Shown: piece after piece, positions 1-8,669 of the stretch
How positions within the stretch are numbered: the first letter of the stretch is position 1
How the letters are laid out: each line of letters opens with the position of its first letter
Origin: Lentisphaeria bacterium
GTDB taxonomy: Bacteria; Verrucomicrobiota; Lentisphaeria; Victivallales; Victivallaceae
Length of the DNA stretch: 35,441 nucleotides
Reading direction: 5' to 3'
Assembly (NCBI GenBank): GCA_017508015.1
Contig: JAFVZS010000038.1
Span: 1 to 35,441 of the forward strand
The notes under the pieces: model-generated
Databases searched by the model: none
What the model saw: only the letters and a program-made list of their open reading frames with translations
Told to the model about the DNA's origin: nothing
Position numbers and translations under genes: made by a program

Positions 1-66
1 CCTGTCAAGGGCGGTGTAAACCGCCCGCCCGATCAAGCCGCGACAACGGAGCGGCGCGACACCCCG
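1..66. repeat. GC-rich palindromic intergenic repeat, partial copy at window edge
   Basis: Bases 1-14 are the exact reverse complement of bases 28227-28240, part of a repeat cluster elsewhere in this window. Bases 10-25 form a hairpin (GGCGGT, loop GTAA, ACCGCC). Bases 35-66 match 28374-28408 in direct orientation with only a few differences; the shared core contains GCCGCGACA and CGGAGCGGCG. The element is therefore a mosaic of modules that recur in different order and orientation. It continues off the left edge. No coding potential is apparent. Confidence 0.7.
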
Positions 67-77
67 TTTTTCTTTTG

Positions 78-111
78 GTTACTTTTCTTTTTCCGTAAAA
101 AGAAAAGTAAC
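78..111 (-). terminator. Perfect 15-bp hairpin directly after the GGGtGRT stop codon
   Basis: Bases 78-92 and 97-111 are perfect reverse complements around a 4-base loop. The hairpin abuts the stop codon at 112-114. The arms are A/T-rich (runs of T and A) and the minus-strand sequence after it is A-rich rather than a T run. It is probably a 3'-end or stability element, possibly a bidirectional terminator, and not a textbook intrinsic terminator. Confidence 0.55.
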
Positions 112-1110
112 TCAGAGGGCTTCGGAAACGGCGACGGCGACGGCGACGGAAGCACCGACCATCGGGTTGTTGCCCATACCGATCAGCCCCATCATTTCGA
201 CGTGAGCCGGAACGCTGGATGAGCCGGCGAACTGGGCATCACCGTGCATACGGCCCATGGTATCGGTCATGCCGTAGCTGGCGGGACCGGCGGCCATATT
301 ATCGGGGTGCAAAGTACGTCCGGTACCGCCACCGGAAGCGACGCTGAAGTATTTGCGGCCGTGTTCGATAGCCCATTTTTTGTAAGTCCCGGCGACCGGG
401 TGCTGGAAGCGGGTCGGGTTGGTGGAGTTACCGGTGATGGAAACATCGACACCTTCTTTGATCATGATCGCCACGCCTTCGCTGACATCATCGGCACCGT
501 AGCATTTGACGGCGGCTTTGGGACCGTTGGAGAAGGGTTTTTCTTCCACGATCTTGAGGTCGCCGGTGTAGTAGTCGTATTCGGTTTCAACGAAAGTGAA
601 ACCATTGATACGGCTGATGATGTAAGCGGCATCTTTGCCCAGACCGTTAAGGATGACCCGGAGAGGTTCTTTGCGGACTTTGTTGGCGGTTTTAGCGATA
701 CCGATCGCGCCTTCAGCGGCGGCGAAAGATTCGTGACCGGCGAGGAAGCAGAAGCATTTGGTTTCTTCGCGCAGCAGCATGGCGGCCAGATTACCGTGGC
801 CGATACCGACTTCACGGCTGTCGGCTACTGAACCGGGGATGCAGAAAGCCTGCAGGCCCAGACCGATTTTTTCGGCGGCTTCAGCGGCGGTTTTGGCACC
901 TTCTTTAATGGCGATGGCGGCACCGAGGGTGTAGGCCCAGACGGCGTTTTCAAAAGCGATGGGCTGAACGCCGCGGACGATGGCTTCCACATCAACGCCT
1001 TTGGAAAGGCACAGATCACGGGCGGCTTCGAGGGAGTCGATGCCGAATTCTTTCAACGCTTTTTCGATCTTGGCGATACGGCGTTCGTAACCTTCAAATT
1101 TAACACTCAT
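112..1110 (-). CDS. GGGtGRT family protein
   Basis: This 332-residue protein carries the diagnostic motif SGGGTGRTLHPDNMAAGPASYG near residues 255-280, which names the GGGtGRT family. The family has no established biochemical role. It is repeatedly found next to NifU-like scaffold genes in anaerobes, and here that gene lies 12 bases upstream on the same strand, so the two are almost certainly co-transcribed. A strong ribosome site (AAGGAG, 8 bases before ATG) supports the start. The chain is rich in Gly and Ala, lacks a signal peptide and should be cytoplasmic. A link to Fe-S cluster assembly or an Fe-S enzyme is inferred only from the neighbour. Confidence 0.9.
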   Translation of the reverse strand: MSVKFEGYERRIAKIEKALKEFGIDSLEAARDLCLSKGVDVEAIVRGVQPIAFENAVWAYTLGAAIAIKEGAKTAAEAAEKIGLGLQAFCIPGSVADSREVGIGHGNLAAMLLREETKCFCFLAGHESFAAAEGAIGIAKTANKVRKEPLRVILNGLGKDAAYIISRINGFTFVETEYDYYTGDLKIVEEKPFSNGPKAAVKCYGADDVSEGVAIMIKEGVDVSITGNSTNPTRFQHPVAGTYKKWAIEHGRKYFSVASGGGTGRTLHPDNMAAGPASYGMTDTMGRMHGDAQFAGSSSVPAHVEMMGLIGMGNNPMVGASVAVAVAVSEAL

Positions 1111-1122
1111 GGTTTGAACTCC

Positions 1123-1827
1123 TTATTCTTTACGCGGATCGATGGTTTTCACGGCTTCGTCGAAACGGCCATAGGTTTTGACGTTTTTCTCAAAAGCTTC
1201 GCCGGGGCAGACACCGTTGCGGATAGCTTCCATCATTTTGCCGAGGTGGACGAATTTGTAACCGATGATCTCGTCGTTGGCATCCAGACCGATTTCCAGC
1301 ACGTAGCCTTCGGCCATTTCCAGATAACGGGGGCCTTTTTCCGCGGTGGAGAACATGGTTCCGACCTGTGAACGCAGGCCTTTGCCGAGGTCTTCCAGAC
1401 CGGCACCGATGGGCAGACCGTTTTCGCTGAATGCGGTCTGGGTACGGCCGTAGACGATCTGTTTGAAAAGTTCCCGCATGGCCACGTTGATGGCATCGCA
1501 GACCAGGTCGCTGTTGAGAGCTTCGAGGATGGTCTTGCCGGGCAGAATTTCAGAAGCCATTGCGGCACTGTGGGTCATACCGGAGCAGCCGAGAGTTTCC
1601 ACGAGAGCTTCCTGGATGACACCGTCTTTGACATTCAGCGTCAGTTTGCAGCATCCCTGCTGGGGAGCGCACCAACCGATACCGTGGGTCAGGCCGGAAA
1701 TGTCACTGATCTGTTTGGATTTTACCCATTTGCCCTCTTCGGGGATGGGTGCCGGACCGTGTTTGACGCCTTTGGCGACACGGCACATCTGCTCGACTTC
1801 GTGCGAGCACTGATACGGACAACTCAT
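1123..1827 (-). CDS. NifU-like iron-sulfur cluster assembly scaffold protein
   Basis: The 234-residue product resembles the IscU/NifU N-terminal scaffold fold; the segment ETLGCSGMTHSAAMASEILP is characteristic. Cysteines available as ligands lie in the N-terminus (C3, C7, C15), in GWCAPQQGCC and in LGCSG. It is longer than IscU (about 130 residues), with a C-terminal extension of roughly 90 residues, as in relatives encoded beside GGGtGRT genes. A ribosome site (GGAG) precedes the ATG. The gene is first in a two-gene operon with the GGGtGRT gene and has its own promoter at 1893-1921. Expected role: holding a nascent Fe-S cluster for transfer. The client protein is unknown. Confidence 0.85.
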   Translation of the reverse strand: MSCPYQCSHEVEQMCRVAKGVKHGPAPIPEEGKWVKSKQISDISGLTHGIGWCAPQQGCCKLTLNVKDGVIQEALVETLGCSGMTHSAAMASEILPGKTILEALNSDLVCDAINVAMRELFKQIVYGRTQTAFSENGLPIGAGLEDLGKGLRSQVGTMFSTAEKGPRYLEMAEGYVLEIGLDANDEIIGYKFVHLGKMMEAIRNGVCPGEAFEKNVKTYGRFDEAVKTIDPRKE

Positions 1828-1892
1828 TTGTCATTTCTCCATTGTTTACAGATTTTAGTGTTTCTGGAAAAAATCCATACAACCATGCTTAT

Positions 1893-1921
1893 AATATAAC
1901 ACGGTAAAGGAGTTTTTTCAA
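1893..1921 (-). promoter_or_regulatory. Promoter for the NifU-like/GGGtGRT operon
   Basis: On the minus strand TTGAAA (1921-1916), a 17-base spacer and TATATT (1898-1893) form a sigma-70-type promoter about 65 bases before the NifU-like start codon. The leader contains the 10-mer ATTGTTTACA (plus-strand reading, 1841-1850), which also occurs upstream of two other minus-strand genes. Confidence 0.65.
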
Positions 1922-1952
1922 GCCTTGCGCTGCCGGGAAAAAGTTTGCAGAT

Positions 1953-1981
1953 TTGAAAAATATTCAGAGATGTTGTATATT
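1953..1981 (+). promoter_or_regulatory. Promoter for the zinc-ribbon/GH106-like operon
   Basis: TTGAAA (1953-1958), 17 bases, TATATT (1976-1981). It lies about 43 bases before the ATG at 2024 and is divergent from the promoter at 1893-1921. Confidence 0.65.
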
Positions 1982-2023
1982 GTAACAACGATGACCAGCA
2001 AGGAACATTTGAAAGGTGGGATT

Positions 2024-3064
2024 ATGGCTGAATTTACGATCGACTGTCAGGGATGCGGCAATCCGCTTGAGGTATTGGAATCATGGCGCGGCAGAATGGT
2101 GAAGTGTCCGCAGTGCGGAGCATCATTCCGGGTTCCCGGGGAAAAGCAGTCATCTGCGGGAACAGCTGAAAAGTCTGATTCGGGCATTTCGGAAAATTCC
2201 GTACCGCTTTACATGCGTCAATCGGCAGCTTCGGCAGCTTATGACGGCAAACGCCGCCGGGAGAATGCGGTCAACTGGATAATCCGCAAAACGATCACGC
2301 TGGTATTTTTTTGTGCCGTGGCTTTCGGATTGTGGTGGGGGATACGCTTTACATTGTTCCGGACGTCCGGAATGGCGATTTTCAAAAAGGTCGACGGGGT
2401 GGTGATTTTTGCTTCCGGGCATGAATTGTTTTTCCGGGCGGAGAAGGATGGTAAAGCTTTTACCGGTTCGATCGCGGACAATAATTATTCTGATCCCGGA
2501 ACGGGTGAACGGGTGGTGACCGGCTTTGACAAATATGTTTTTGAGGGCGGTTATCTGGTACTGAAAGAAAAATATACCGTTGAAGATGATTCGGAAATCC
2601 TGCTGGAAAAGGTGATTGCCGACAATGGCCGGATCACAGACATCATCACTTATACGCCCGGCGGCAAAGAGACGGGGGCGGTAAAGTACCGGTACGATTG
2701 GCTCGGCCGGGCGAAATCCGGGATGATTTCCCGTGAATCCGGCGGCAAAAAAGTGGAGATCCCGATCGTGTTTTCCTATCGCTGGTATGGTCCGATAGAA
2801 TCGGTGACCATTGATTTTGAAAATGACGGAGAAAAACTTTTTGATTCATATGTTTTCAATTCCGACGGGCGGGTCGAGTGTGCGATCCATGATGACGGTA
2901 AAAATTATACCCGCAAGATCTACGAATACAGTACCAAACAGGATGAGACCAAAGGCATGAGAAGTGCGTATTCCATCTACAACCGCAATGGCCGTCTGGT
3001 TGGAAAATACCGGATCAGCTATGATAACGAGTACCGGCCATCTGAAAGCCGGATGGCTGATTGA
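2024..3064 (+). CDS. Zinc-ribbon, single-pass membrane protein with YD-like C-terminal domain
   Basis: The 346-residue product starts at ATG 2024, preceded by AAAGGTGGG; an upstream in-frame extension covers promoter sequence and was rejected. Residues 8-31 form a treble-clef or rubredoxin-like zinc ribbon with C8xxC11 and C28xxC31 (CQGC and CPQC). A low-complexity linker follows, then one transmembrane segment at about residues 90-108. The remaining roughly 235 residues are extracytoplasmic if the ribbon is cytoplasmic, and contain repeated short segments of the type YRYDWLGR and SIYNRNGRLVGKY that resemble YD or MORN-like beta repeats. It sits 13 bases upstream of the GH106-like gene and is probably co-transcribed with it. 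Function is not recognised. Confidence 0.7.
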   Translation: MAEFTIDCQGCGNPLEVLESWRGRMVKCPQCGASFRVPGEKQSSAGTAEKSDSGISENSVPLYMRQSAASAAYDGKRRRENAVNWIIRKTITLVFFCAVAFGLWWGIRFTLFRTSGMAIFKKVDGVVIFASGHELFFRAEKDGKAFTGSIADNNYSDPGTGERVVTGFDKYVFEGGYLVLKEKYTVEDDSEILLEKVIADNGRITDIITYTPGGKETGAVKYRYDWLGRAKSGMISRESGGKKVEIPIVFSYRWYGPIESVTIDFENDGEKLFDSYVFNSDGRVECAIHDDGKNYTRKIYEYSTKQDETKGMRSAYSIYNRNGRLVGKYRISYDNEYRPSESRMAD

Positions 3065-3077
3065 AGGAACGTGAAGC

Positions 3078-6000
3078 ATGCATGAAAAATTGTTGGAAAA
3101 TCTGGCAGCATTGCCGTCAGAATACCGCAGTGCTCCATTCTGGGCATGGAACAGTACTCTGAAAGAGGAGGAACTTATCCGGCAGATTCATATTCTGCAT
3201 GAAATGGGGGCGGGAGGATTTTTTATGCATGCCAGAGTCGGTTTGAATACGGCCTTTCTGGGGGATGAGTGGTTTGATTGTGTCCGCAAATGTATTTCCG
3301 AGGCGGAAAAACTGGGGATGACCGCTCACTTTTATGATGAGGACCGTTGGCCGTCGGGTTCCGCCGGCGGTAAAGTCACGCAGCATAAAAAGTACCGTAT
3401 CCAGGCGTTGGCCATGAGCAGTTCGTTATTGCCGGATGATCCGGATACGGAATATTTACGCTCATTTGCGGTGGAATATTCTGCCGGTGTGCCGGCGGTA
3501 TGGCGGCCGTGCGGGATGAATGATCCGGGGGATAAACTGCACTTTTACTGCTGTACCGCCAAGCCGGAGTCGTGGTATAACCATGGAACTTATGTCAATA
3601 CCCTTGATCCGGAAGCGGTTGCTGAATTTATCCGTATTGCCTATGAGCCTTATGCGGAAAAATTTCAGGATAAATTCGGAAATTCTGCCGGTTCGATATT
3701 CACCGATGAGCCGAATTACCGGGCGGCACTCTTTTCAGAAAATGCCAAAACCGTGCGCAAAAGTGAAAGCCGGGTCGAACCGCCGAAAATTCTGCCGTGG
3801 ACCGCTGAACTGCCGGAAAAGTTTCAGGAAAAATACGGGTATGATATTTTATCCTCTCTGCCGGAACTTTTTTATGAGAAAAACGGCGAAGAATTTTCCG
3901 GATTGCGCTGTAATTATTTCAATTTGCTTACCGGACTTTTTGTCGAAGCTTATATGAAACAGATCGGCAGCTGGTGCGAAAAACATCACCTGCCGCTTAC
4001 CGGACACATGCACTGGGAAGATACGCTTACTTATCAGCGGCATCAGGTCGGTTCGGCGATGCGTTCATACGAGTATATGCAGCAGCCCGGAATCGATCAG
4101 TTAACTGAGCATTTGCAGATTTTTGATACTGCCAAACAGTGTGTTTCAGTGGCGCATCAGTTGGGCAAAAAGCGGCGGCTGACCGAGTGTTACGGATGTA
4201 CCGGCTGGGATTTTCCGTTTGCCGGATATAAAGCTCTGGGCGAGTGGCAGTATGCATTGGGGATCAACTTCCGCTGTCCGCATCTGGCGTGGTATTCTGC
4301 CGCCGGAGATGCCAAAAGGGATTATCCGGCAAGTATCTTTTTTCAATCACCGTGGTATCAGAAATACCCGGTCGTAGAAGAGCATTTTGCCCGTTTGGGG
4401 GCGGCTCTGGATGCCGGGCAGGAGGTTCGCAACATACTGGTGATCCACCCCATAGAATCCACCTGGGGATACAAATCCGATATCCGGCTGACTCCCGCTG
4501 AAGCGTGGGCGGAAAATCAATCTCTGATCGACGTGCGCAACACTTTGCTGGCCGGTAATCTGGATTTTGATTACGGCGACGAGGAGTTGATGAGCCGCCA
4601 CGCTTCGGTTGCCGGAGAGCTTCTGCAAATTGGCAGTGCCGGTTATCTTGCCGTGGTGATCCCGCCGCTCAGAACCATCCGGCGCAGCACGCTGACACTT
4701 TTGGAAAAGTTTGCCCGTAACGGTGGTAGTGTGATCTGTACCGGCGCACTTCCGGAATATGTGGATGCGGTGCGTGATACGGATGCGCAAAATATATTCA
4801 AATTGTTCATCCATGTGCCATTGACTGAATTATCCGCAAAATTGGCAGACTTCCGTGAGGTTTCCATCTCTGCCGGTGGGGTTGAGGTCGATCCGGTTTT
4901 GCCGCTGCTCCGCCGCGGGGAAGGGTTCCAGAGTTTATTTGTCTGCAATGTCGGACATGAGTTGGGAAAATTTCATCAGGAGCATGAACCGGGGGTGCTT
5001 GAAAGAGAAGCGGAATTCCCGGAAGTGCAAATATCATTGCGTTCATCCGGCAGAGGTGAGATCGTCGAATTGGATTTGGACAGTGGAAAATTTTATGCCG
5101 TGGAATCTGTATATCGTGACGGCAGACGCTGTTTTACCACCTCATTCAGTCAACTCGGTTCCCGTTTTTTTATTGAATCGGCAGAGCAGTGGCCGTTGGC
5201 TTCCCGCCCGCCCATTCCCCGGGGGGAATTATTCATGACTTTACCGGATGAGTGGGCGTATCATTGCGCCGGAGCAAATACGCTGGTGCTGGATGAAGCG
5301 GAATTTGCCATTGACCATGGTAAATGGCAGGAAAAAGAGTTCTTTATTTTTATTGATAATGCCATCCGGGATCATCTGGCGATCCCCCGGCGCGGCGGAG
5401 CTATGGCTCAGCCTTATACCCGGATGGAAAAACAAAGTGGTAAAACCGCGAATCTGTCTTTGCGTTACTCTTTTACAGTCAGAGATATTCCCCATGATCT
5501 GCAGTTGGCGACCGAAACTCCGGAACTTTTCAACTTTGAGTTGAATGGGAAAAAGATCTCTTTTGAAGATTGCGGATTTTGGGTCGATCCGGCGATCCGC
5601 AGGTCGGTTTTGCCGGTGGAGCTGCTGCGTGCCGGAGAAAATATTCTGACCGTGAATACCGTGTATTCCGGAGAGCATCCCGGTATAGAATCCTGCTTTC
5701 TGCTGGGAGATTTCGGAATCAGTCAGAGAGATTGTCTGATCCGCAAACCGGAAAAACTTCTGACCGGCGATTATGGAGCTCAGGGATTGAAATATTATGC
5801 CGATAATTTGACTTATATCAACCATTTTGAGCTTGATGAAGTGCCGGAAATGCCACTGTTTATCTCATTCGGCAAGTGGCGCGGAGCTTTGCTCGGCGTA
5901 TCGGTCAACGGCGGCGGAGAGCAGCTCCTGCCATGGCCGCCGTATACGCTGGAAATCACCCCGTATCTGCAATGCGGAAAAAATACGGTCAGCATCACGG

Positions 6001-6152
6001 TTTACGGTCATCGCCGCAACGCTTTCGGACCATTTTATATGAATGAGGCCACTCCTTTCTGGAATGGCCCGCTGCAATTCAAAACCCGGCAGCAAAATGC
6101 TAAACAGCTTGTGCCGGCCGGATTGTTGGAAAGTGTGAAAATAATTTACTGA
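3078..6152 (+). CDS. GH106-like glycoside hydrolase (alpha-L-rhamnosidase type)
   Basis: This 1024-residue protein has the length and N-terminal signature of glycoside hydrolases of the GH106 type: SAPFWAWN, GAGGFFMHARVGL and FYDEDRWPSGSAGG within the first 110 residues, followed by IFTDEPN and GHMHWEDTL. The acidic residues of these motifs are candidate catalytic or metal-binding residues. The C-terminal third looks like beta-sandwich sugar-binding domains, as in GH2-like enzymes. No signal peptide is seen, so it should act in the cytoplasm on imported oligosaccharides. A ribosome site (AAGGAA) precedes the ATG. It converges on the Gfo/Idh/MocA gene with a 7-base overlap of ends. Rhamnosidase activity is inferred; other deoxy- or uronic-sugar linkages are possible. 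Confidence 0.75.
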   Translation: MHEKLLENLAALPSEYRSAPFWAWNSTLKEEELIRQIHILHEMGAGGFFMHARVGLNTAFLGDEWFDCVRKCISEAEKLGMTAHFYDEDRWPSGSAGGKVTQHKKYRIQALAMSSSLLPDDPDTEYLRSFAVEYSAGVPAVWRPCGMNDPGDKLHFYCCTAKPESWYNHGTYVNTLDPEAVAEFIRIAYEPYAEKFQDKFGNSAGSIFTDEPNYRAALFSENAKTVRKSESRVEPPKILPWTAELPEKFQEKYGYDILSSLPELFYEKNGEEFSGLRCNYFNLLTGLFVEAYMKQIGSWCEKHHLPLTGHMHWEDTLTYQRHQVGSAMRSYEYMQQPGIDQLTEHLQIFDTAKQCVSVAHQLGKKRRLTECYGCTGWDFPFAGYKALGEWQYALGINFRCPHLAWYSAAGDAKRDYPASIFFQSPWYQKYPVVEEHFARLGAALDAGQEVRNILVIHPIESTWGYKSDIRLTPAEAWAENQSLIDVRNTLLAGNLDFDYGDEELMSRHASVAGELLQIGSAGYLAVVIPPLRTIRRSTLTLLEKFARNGGSVICTGALPEYVDAVRDTDAQNIFKLFIHVPLTELSAKLADFREVSISAGGVEVDPVLPLLRRGEGFQSLFVCNVGHELGKFHQEHEPGVLEREAEFPEVQISLRSSGRGEIVELDLDSGKFYAVESVYRDGRRCFTTSFSQLGSRFFIESAEQWPLASRPPIPRGELFMTLPDEWAYHCAGANTLVLDEAEFAIDHGKWQEKEFFIFIDNAIRDHLAIPRRGGAMAQPYTRMEKQSGKTANLSLRYSFTVRDIPHDLQLATETPELFNFELNGKKISFEDCGFWVDPAIRRSVLPVELLRAGENILTVNTVYSGEHPGIESCFLLGDFGISQRDCLIRKPEKLLTGDYGAQGLKYYADNLTYINHFELDEVPEMPLFISFGKWRGALLGVSVNGGGEQLLPWPPYTLEITPYLQCGKNTVSITVYGHRRNAFGPFYMNEATPFWNGPLQFKTRQQNAKQLVPAGLLESVKIIY

Positions 6153-7195
6153 AACTGGCGCACATCGCACCATTTGCCTGATTTGCAGGCGGCGTAAACC
6201 GCATGAACAAATACCGCTGAGCCGGAGGCTTCTGCCAGAGTGACTTCCGGTGCCCGGTGTTCTTCGATCGCCCGGATGAAGTCGGTGAGCTGGGCCGTAT
6301 GTCCCGTGCCGTAATAGACTTTTCCGTGGATCTTTTCCTGATCGTCAATATCTGTCAGCGCACTGCGTACTGCGGTAACCGCTGAATCGTCGTTGCCGTC
6401 GAGATAGACGAGTTTTTCATCGATGAATTCCACTTGCATTTCTGTGCCGCAGATGGTCAGGGCACTGCGCCATTTGGCTGATGCGGAATTGGTGGAGTTT
6501 ACGGTGATAAACAGACCATTGGCAAATTCCGCGACAAAAGATACGGTATCTTCCACTTCGATAACCTGCTGATGGGTCAGATTGGCTGAAATGGCCGCCA
6601 CACGCCGGACATTGCCGAAAAGAAAACGCAGCTGATCGAGAAAATGGATCGCCTGATTGATCAAAACGCCGCCGCCTTCACCGGAAACAGTGCCGCGCCA
6701 TGCTGCCTGCCGGTAGTAATCATCGGTACGTAAACAGGCAAAATTCAAATTCACCGTCAGCAATTTGCCGAATTTGTTTTGAGCGATCAGCTCCTTGAGA
6801 ATGATATTGTTCCGGTTGAAACGATGCTGAAAGATACCGGAAACCGCCACTTCCGGGTGTTGGGCCGCAGCGGCGAGCATCATATCCAGATCCTCCGGTG
6901 TGCGGCCGGGAACCTTTTCACAGATGACATGTTTGCCCGCATTGATGGCGGCACAGACGATTTCCGCATGGCTGGCATGGTCAGTGCACACACTTACGGC
7001 ATCAAGTTCCGGATCTTTGAACATTTCCCGGTAATCGGTGAAAATTTTTGCTCCCGGAATATTCTCCGCCAGTTTGACTGCTTTTTCTGAAAGCAGATCA
7101 CAGAAATGTGTGACTTCTGCTCCGGGGATTTGCCGATAACCGGCCAGATGGGTCGGCGCAATGATCCCGCAACCGACAATACCGCATTTTACCAT
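6146..7195 (-). CDS. Gfo/Idh/MocA family NAD(P)-dependent oxidoreductase
   Basis: The 349-residue product begins with the Rossmann motif GIVGCGIIAPTHLAG and contains the family's EKxP-type motif (CEKVPGRTPED, near residue 95), whose Lys binds cofactor and substrate. The C-terminal alpha/beta domain is complete. The start chosen is ATG 7195; a longer frame would need a TTG at 7231 within the promoter. The ribosome site is weak (GAGAGAG). These enzymes oxidise or reduce sugar, inositol or uronate derivatives. The convergent glycosidase suggests carbohydrate catabolism, but the substrate cannot be read from sequence. It has its own promoter just upstream although the symporter gene precedes it on the same strand. 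Confidence 0.88.
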   Translation of the reverse strand: MVKCGIVGCGIIAPTHLAGYRQIPGAEVTHFCDLLSEKAVKLAENIPGAKIFTDYREMFKDPELDAVSVCTDHASHAEIVCAAINAGKHVICEKVPGRTPEDLDMMLAAAAQHPEVAVSGIFQHRFNRNNIILKELIAQNKFGKLLTVNLNFACLRTDDYYRQAAWRGTVSGEGGGVLINQAIHFLDQLRFLFGNVRRVAAISANLTHQQVIEVEDTVSFVAEFANGLFITVNSTNSASAKWRSALTICGTEMQVEFIDEKLVYLDGNDDSAVTAVRSALTDIDDQEKIHGKVYYGTGHTAQLTDFIRAIEEHRAPEVTLAEASGSAVFVHAVYAACKSGKWCDVRQFQ

Positions 7196-7238
7196 GATGA
7201 TTTCTCTCTCTGAATAAATCTTTGTTGGCAATCGTTAT

Positions 7239-7267
7239 AATATATATTGTTTACAGCAGTAAATCAA
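7239..7267 (-). promoter_or_regulatory. Promoter for the Gfo/Idh/MocA gene
   Basis: Minus strand TTGATT (7267-7262), 17 bases, TATATT (7244-7239). The -35 hexamer overlaps the stop codon of the upstream symporter gene. The spacer holds TGTAAACAAT, the reverse complement of the 10-mer seen upstream of the NifU-like and rpsA genes. Confidence 0.5.
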
Positions 7268-8658
7268 CTGTATTTCAGCAATCCGGTGGCATTTAATAAT
7301 ACGATCAGCAGGCAGGGAATTACGATGACCAGTATGCAGAAGCGGTAGACATATTCCCGGTACCACGTTTTTCCCGGAGTTCTGATCTCATTGCAGATTT
7401 TTTTCACTCCGATGATAAAGATAACCAGCAATGTGGTGAATATCGCTCCGATCGGCATGAGAATACTGTTGCTGATAAAGTCAAGAGTATCCAGAATATC
7501 TTTGCCTTTGAGCGCATCTATGAAGGCCAGCGGGTGAACATCACTCAACAGATTGTAGCCAAGAACAGTGACCGTACCGATGATCATTACTTCAAACAGG
7601 CAGATGCTGATCGCTTTTACCCGTGTCAGGCGCATCTCCTGCATCAGGGTGTGTACGTTGGTTTCCAGCAGCGATACCGCACTGGTCGCCGCCGCAAAAA
7701 GCACCAGTATAAAAAAGAGTAAACCTACCAGCTGACCGCCGGAAAAACTGGCAAATACCTGCGGCATGATCACAAAGATCAAGCCCGGTCCGGCGTTGGC
7801 GGCGGCTTTTTCTCCGCCGAACGCTACCACCGCCGGAATGATCATCAGTCCGGCCAGAAACGAGACCACGGTATCAAAAAGTTCGACATGATTCACACTG
7901 GAAACCAGATCGTCACTTTTGCGCATATATGAACCGTAAGTTATCATGATCCCCATCGCGATCGACAGCGAGAAAAAGAGCTGCCCCATCGCTTCGACGA
8001 CGGTCATATAACTGAATTTGCTCCATTCCGGTTTGAGATAGTAGATGAATCCGGCTTTGGCATTGGGTAAAAAGGCGCAGTAAATGCATATCGCAATGAT
8101 CAGCAGGATCAGGACCGGCATCAGGATCTTGTTGAATCTTTCAATGCCTTTTTCCACTCCGCAGCAGACCACCAGCGCAGTAATGATGACGAAAAACAGG
8201 AAAAAGAACAGTGAAGAATCCGCAGAAGTGATAAAGCCGGTAAAATAATCTGCCGAAAATTTTCCGGAAGTGAATTGCTCCACCGGCGTTGAAAACATGG
8301 TGAAAACATATTTGCTCACCCAGCCGCCGATAACACAGTAATACGGCAGAATGATCATCGGCACGAGCGCATTGATCCAGCCGCCGGGCATGATCAATCT
8401 GCCGGGCAGACCTTTGCGGCGGCAAAGTTTGCGGAATGCCCCGATGGGACTGCGGCCGGTCATCCGGCCGATACAGTTTTCCGAAAGCAAAAGTGCATAG
8501 CCGAATGTCAGCATCAGCACCAGATAGGTCAGCAGAAATATTCCGCCGCCGTATTGGGCGGCAAGGTAGGGAAAACGCCAGATGTTGCCCAGACCGACTG
8601 CTGATCCGGCGGCGGCAAGAATAAAGCCGATACGGCTGGAAAAACCTTCTTTTTTCAT
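7264..8658 (-). CDS. Sodium-dependent transporter, neurotransmitter:sodium symporter (SNF/NSS) family
   Basis: This 464-residue, roughly 12-helix protein is a member of the LeuT-fold NSS family. Residues 18-31 (GSAVGLGNIWRFPY) are the family's TM1 signature. G18, A20, V21 and N25 line up with the LeuT residues G20, A22, V23 and N27 that bind the two sodium ions. The later segment AAATSAVSLLE keeps the Thr-Ser pair of the second sodium site. Expected role: Na+-driven uptake of an amino acid or related amine. The gene follows the Ehr-type complex operon by 11 bases with its own strong ribosome site (AAAGGTG), so it is probably the last cistron. The substrate is not predictable. Confidence 0.92.
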   Translation of the reverse strand: MKKEGFSSRIGFILAAAGSAVGLGNIWRFPYLAAQYGGGIFLLTYLVLMLTFGYALLLSENCIGRMTGRSPIGAFRKLCRRKGLPGRLIMPGGWINALVPMIILPYYCVIGGWVSKYVFTMFSTPVEQFTSGKFSADYFTGFITSADSSLFFFLFFVIITALVVCCGVEKGIERFNKILMPVLILLIIAICIYCAFLPNAKAGFIYYLKPEWSKFSYMTVVEAMGQLFFSLSIAMGIMITYGSYMRKSDDLVSSVNHVELFDTVVSFLAGLMIIPAVVAFGGEKAAANAGPGLIFVIMPQVFASFSGGQLVGLLFFILVLFAAATSAVSLLETNVHTLMQEMRLTRVKAISICLFEVMIIGTVTVLGYNLLSDVHPLAFIDALKGKDILDTLDFISNSILMPIGAIFTTLLVIFIIGVKKICNEIRTPGKTWYREYVYRFCILVIVIPCLLIVLLNATGLLKYS

Positions 8659-8669
8659 ACAAGCACCTT

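Noticed and set aside
244-831. 195-residue plus-strand frame opposite the GGGtGRT gene
   Set aside because: Antisense shadow of a well-supported gene with no ribosome site or recognisable domain.
7196-7231. TTG start giving a longer Gfo/Idh/MocA protein
   Set aside because: It would add residues before the Rossmann motif and lies just downstream of the promoter; ATG 7195 fits the family's usual N-terminus.
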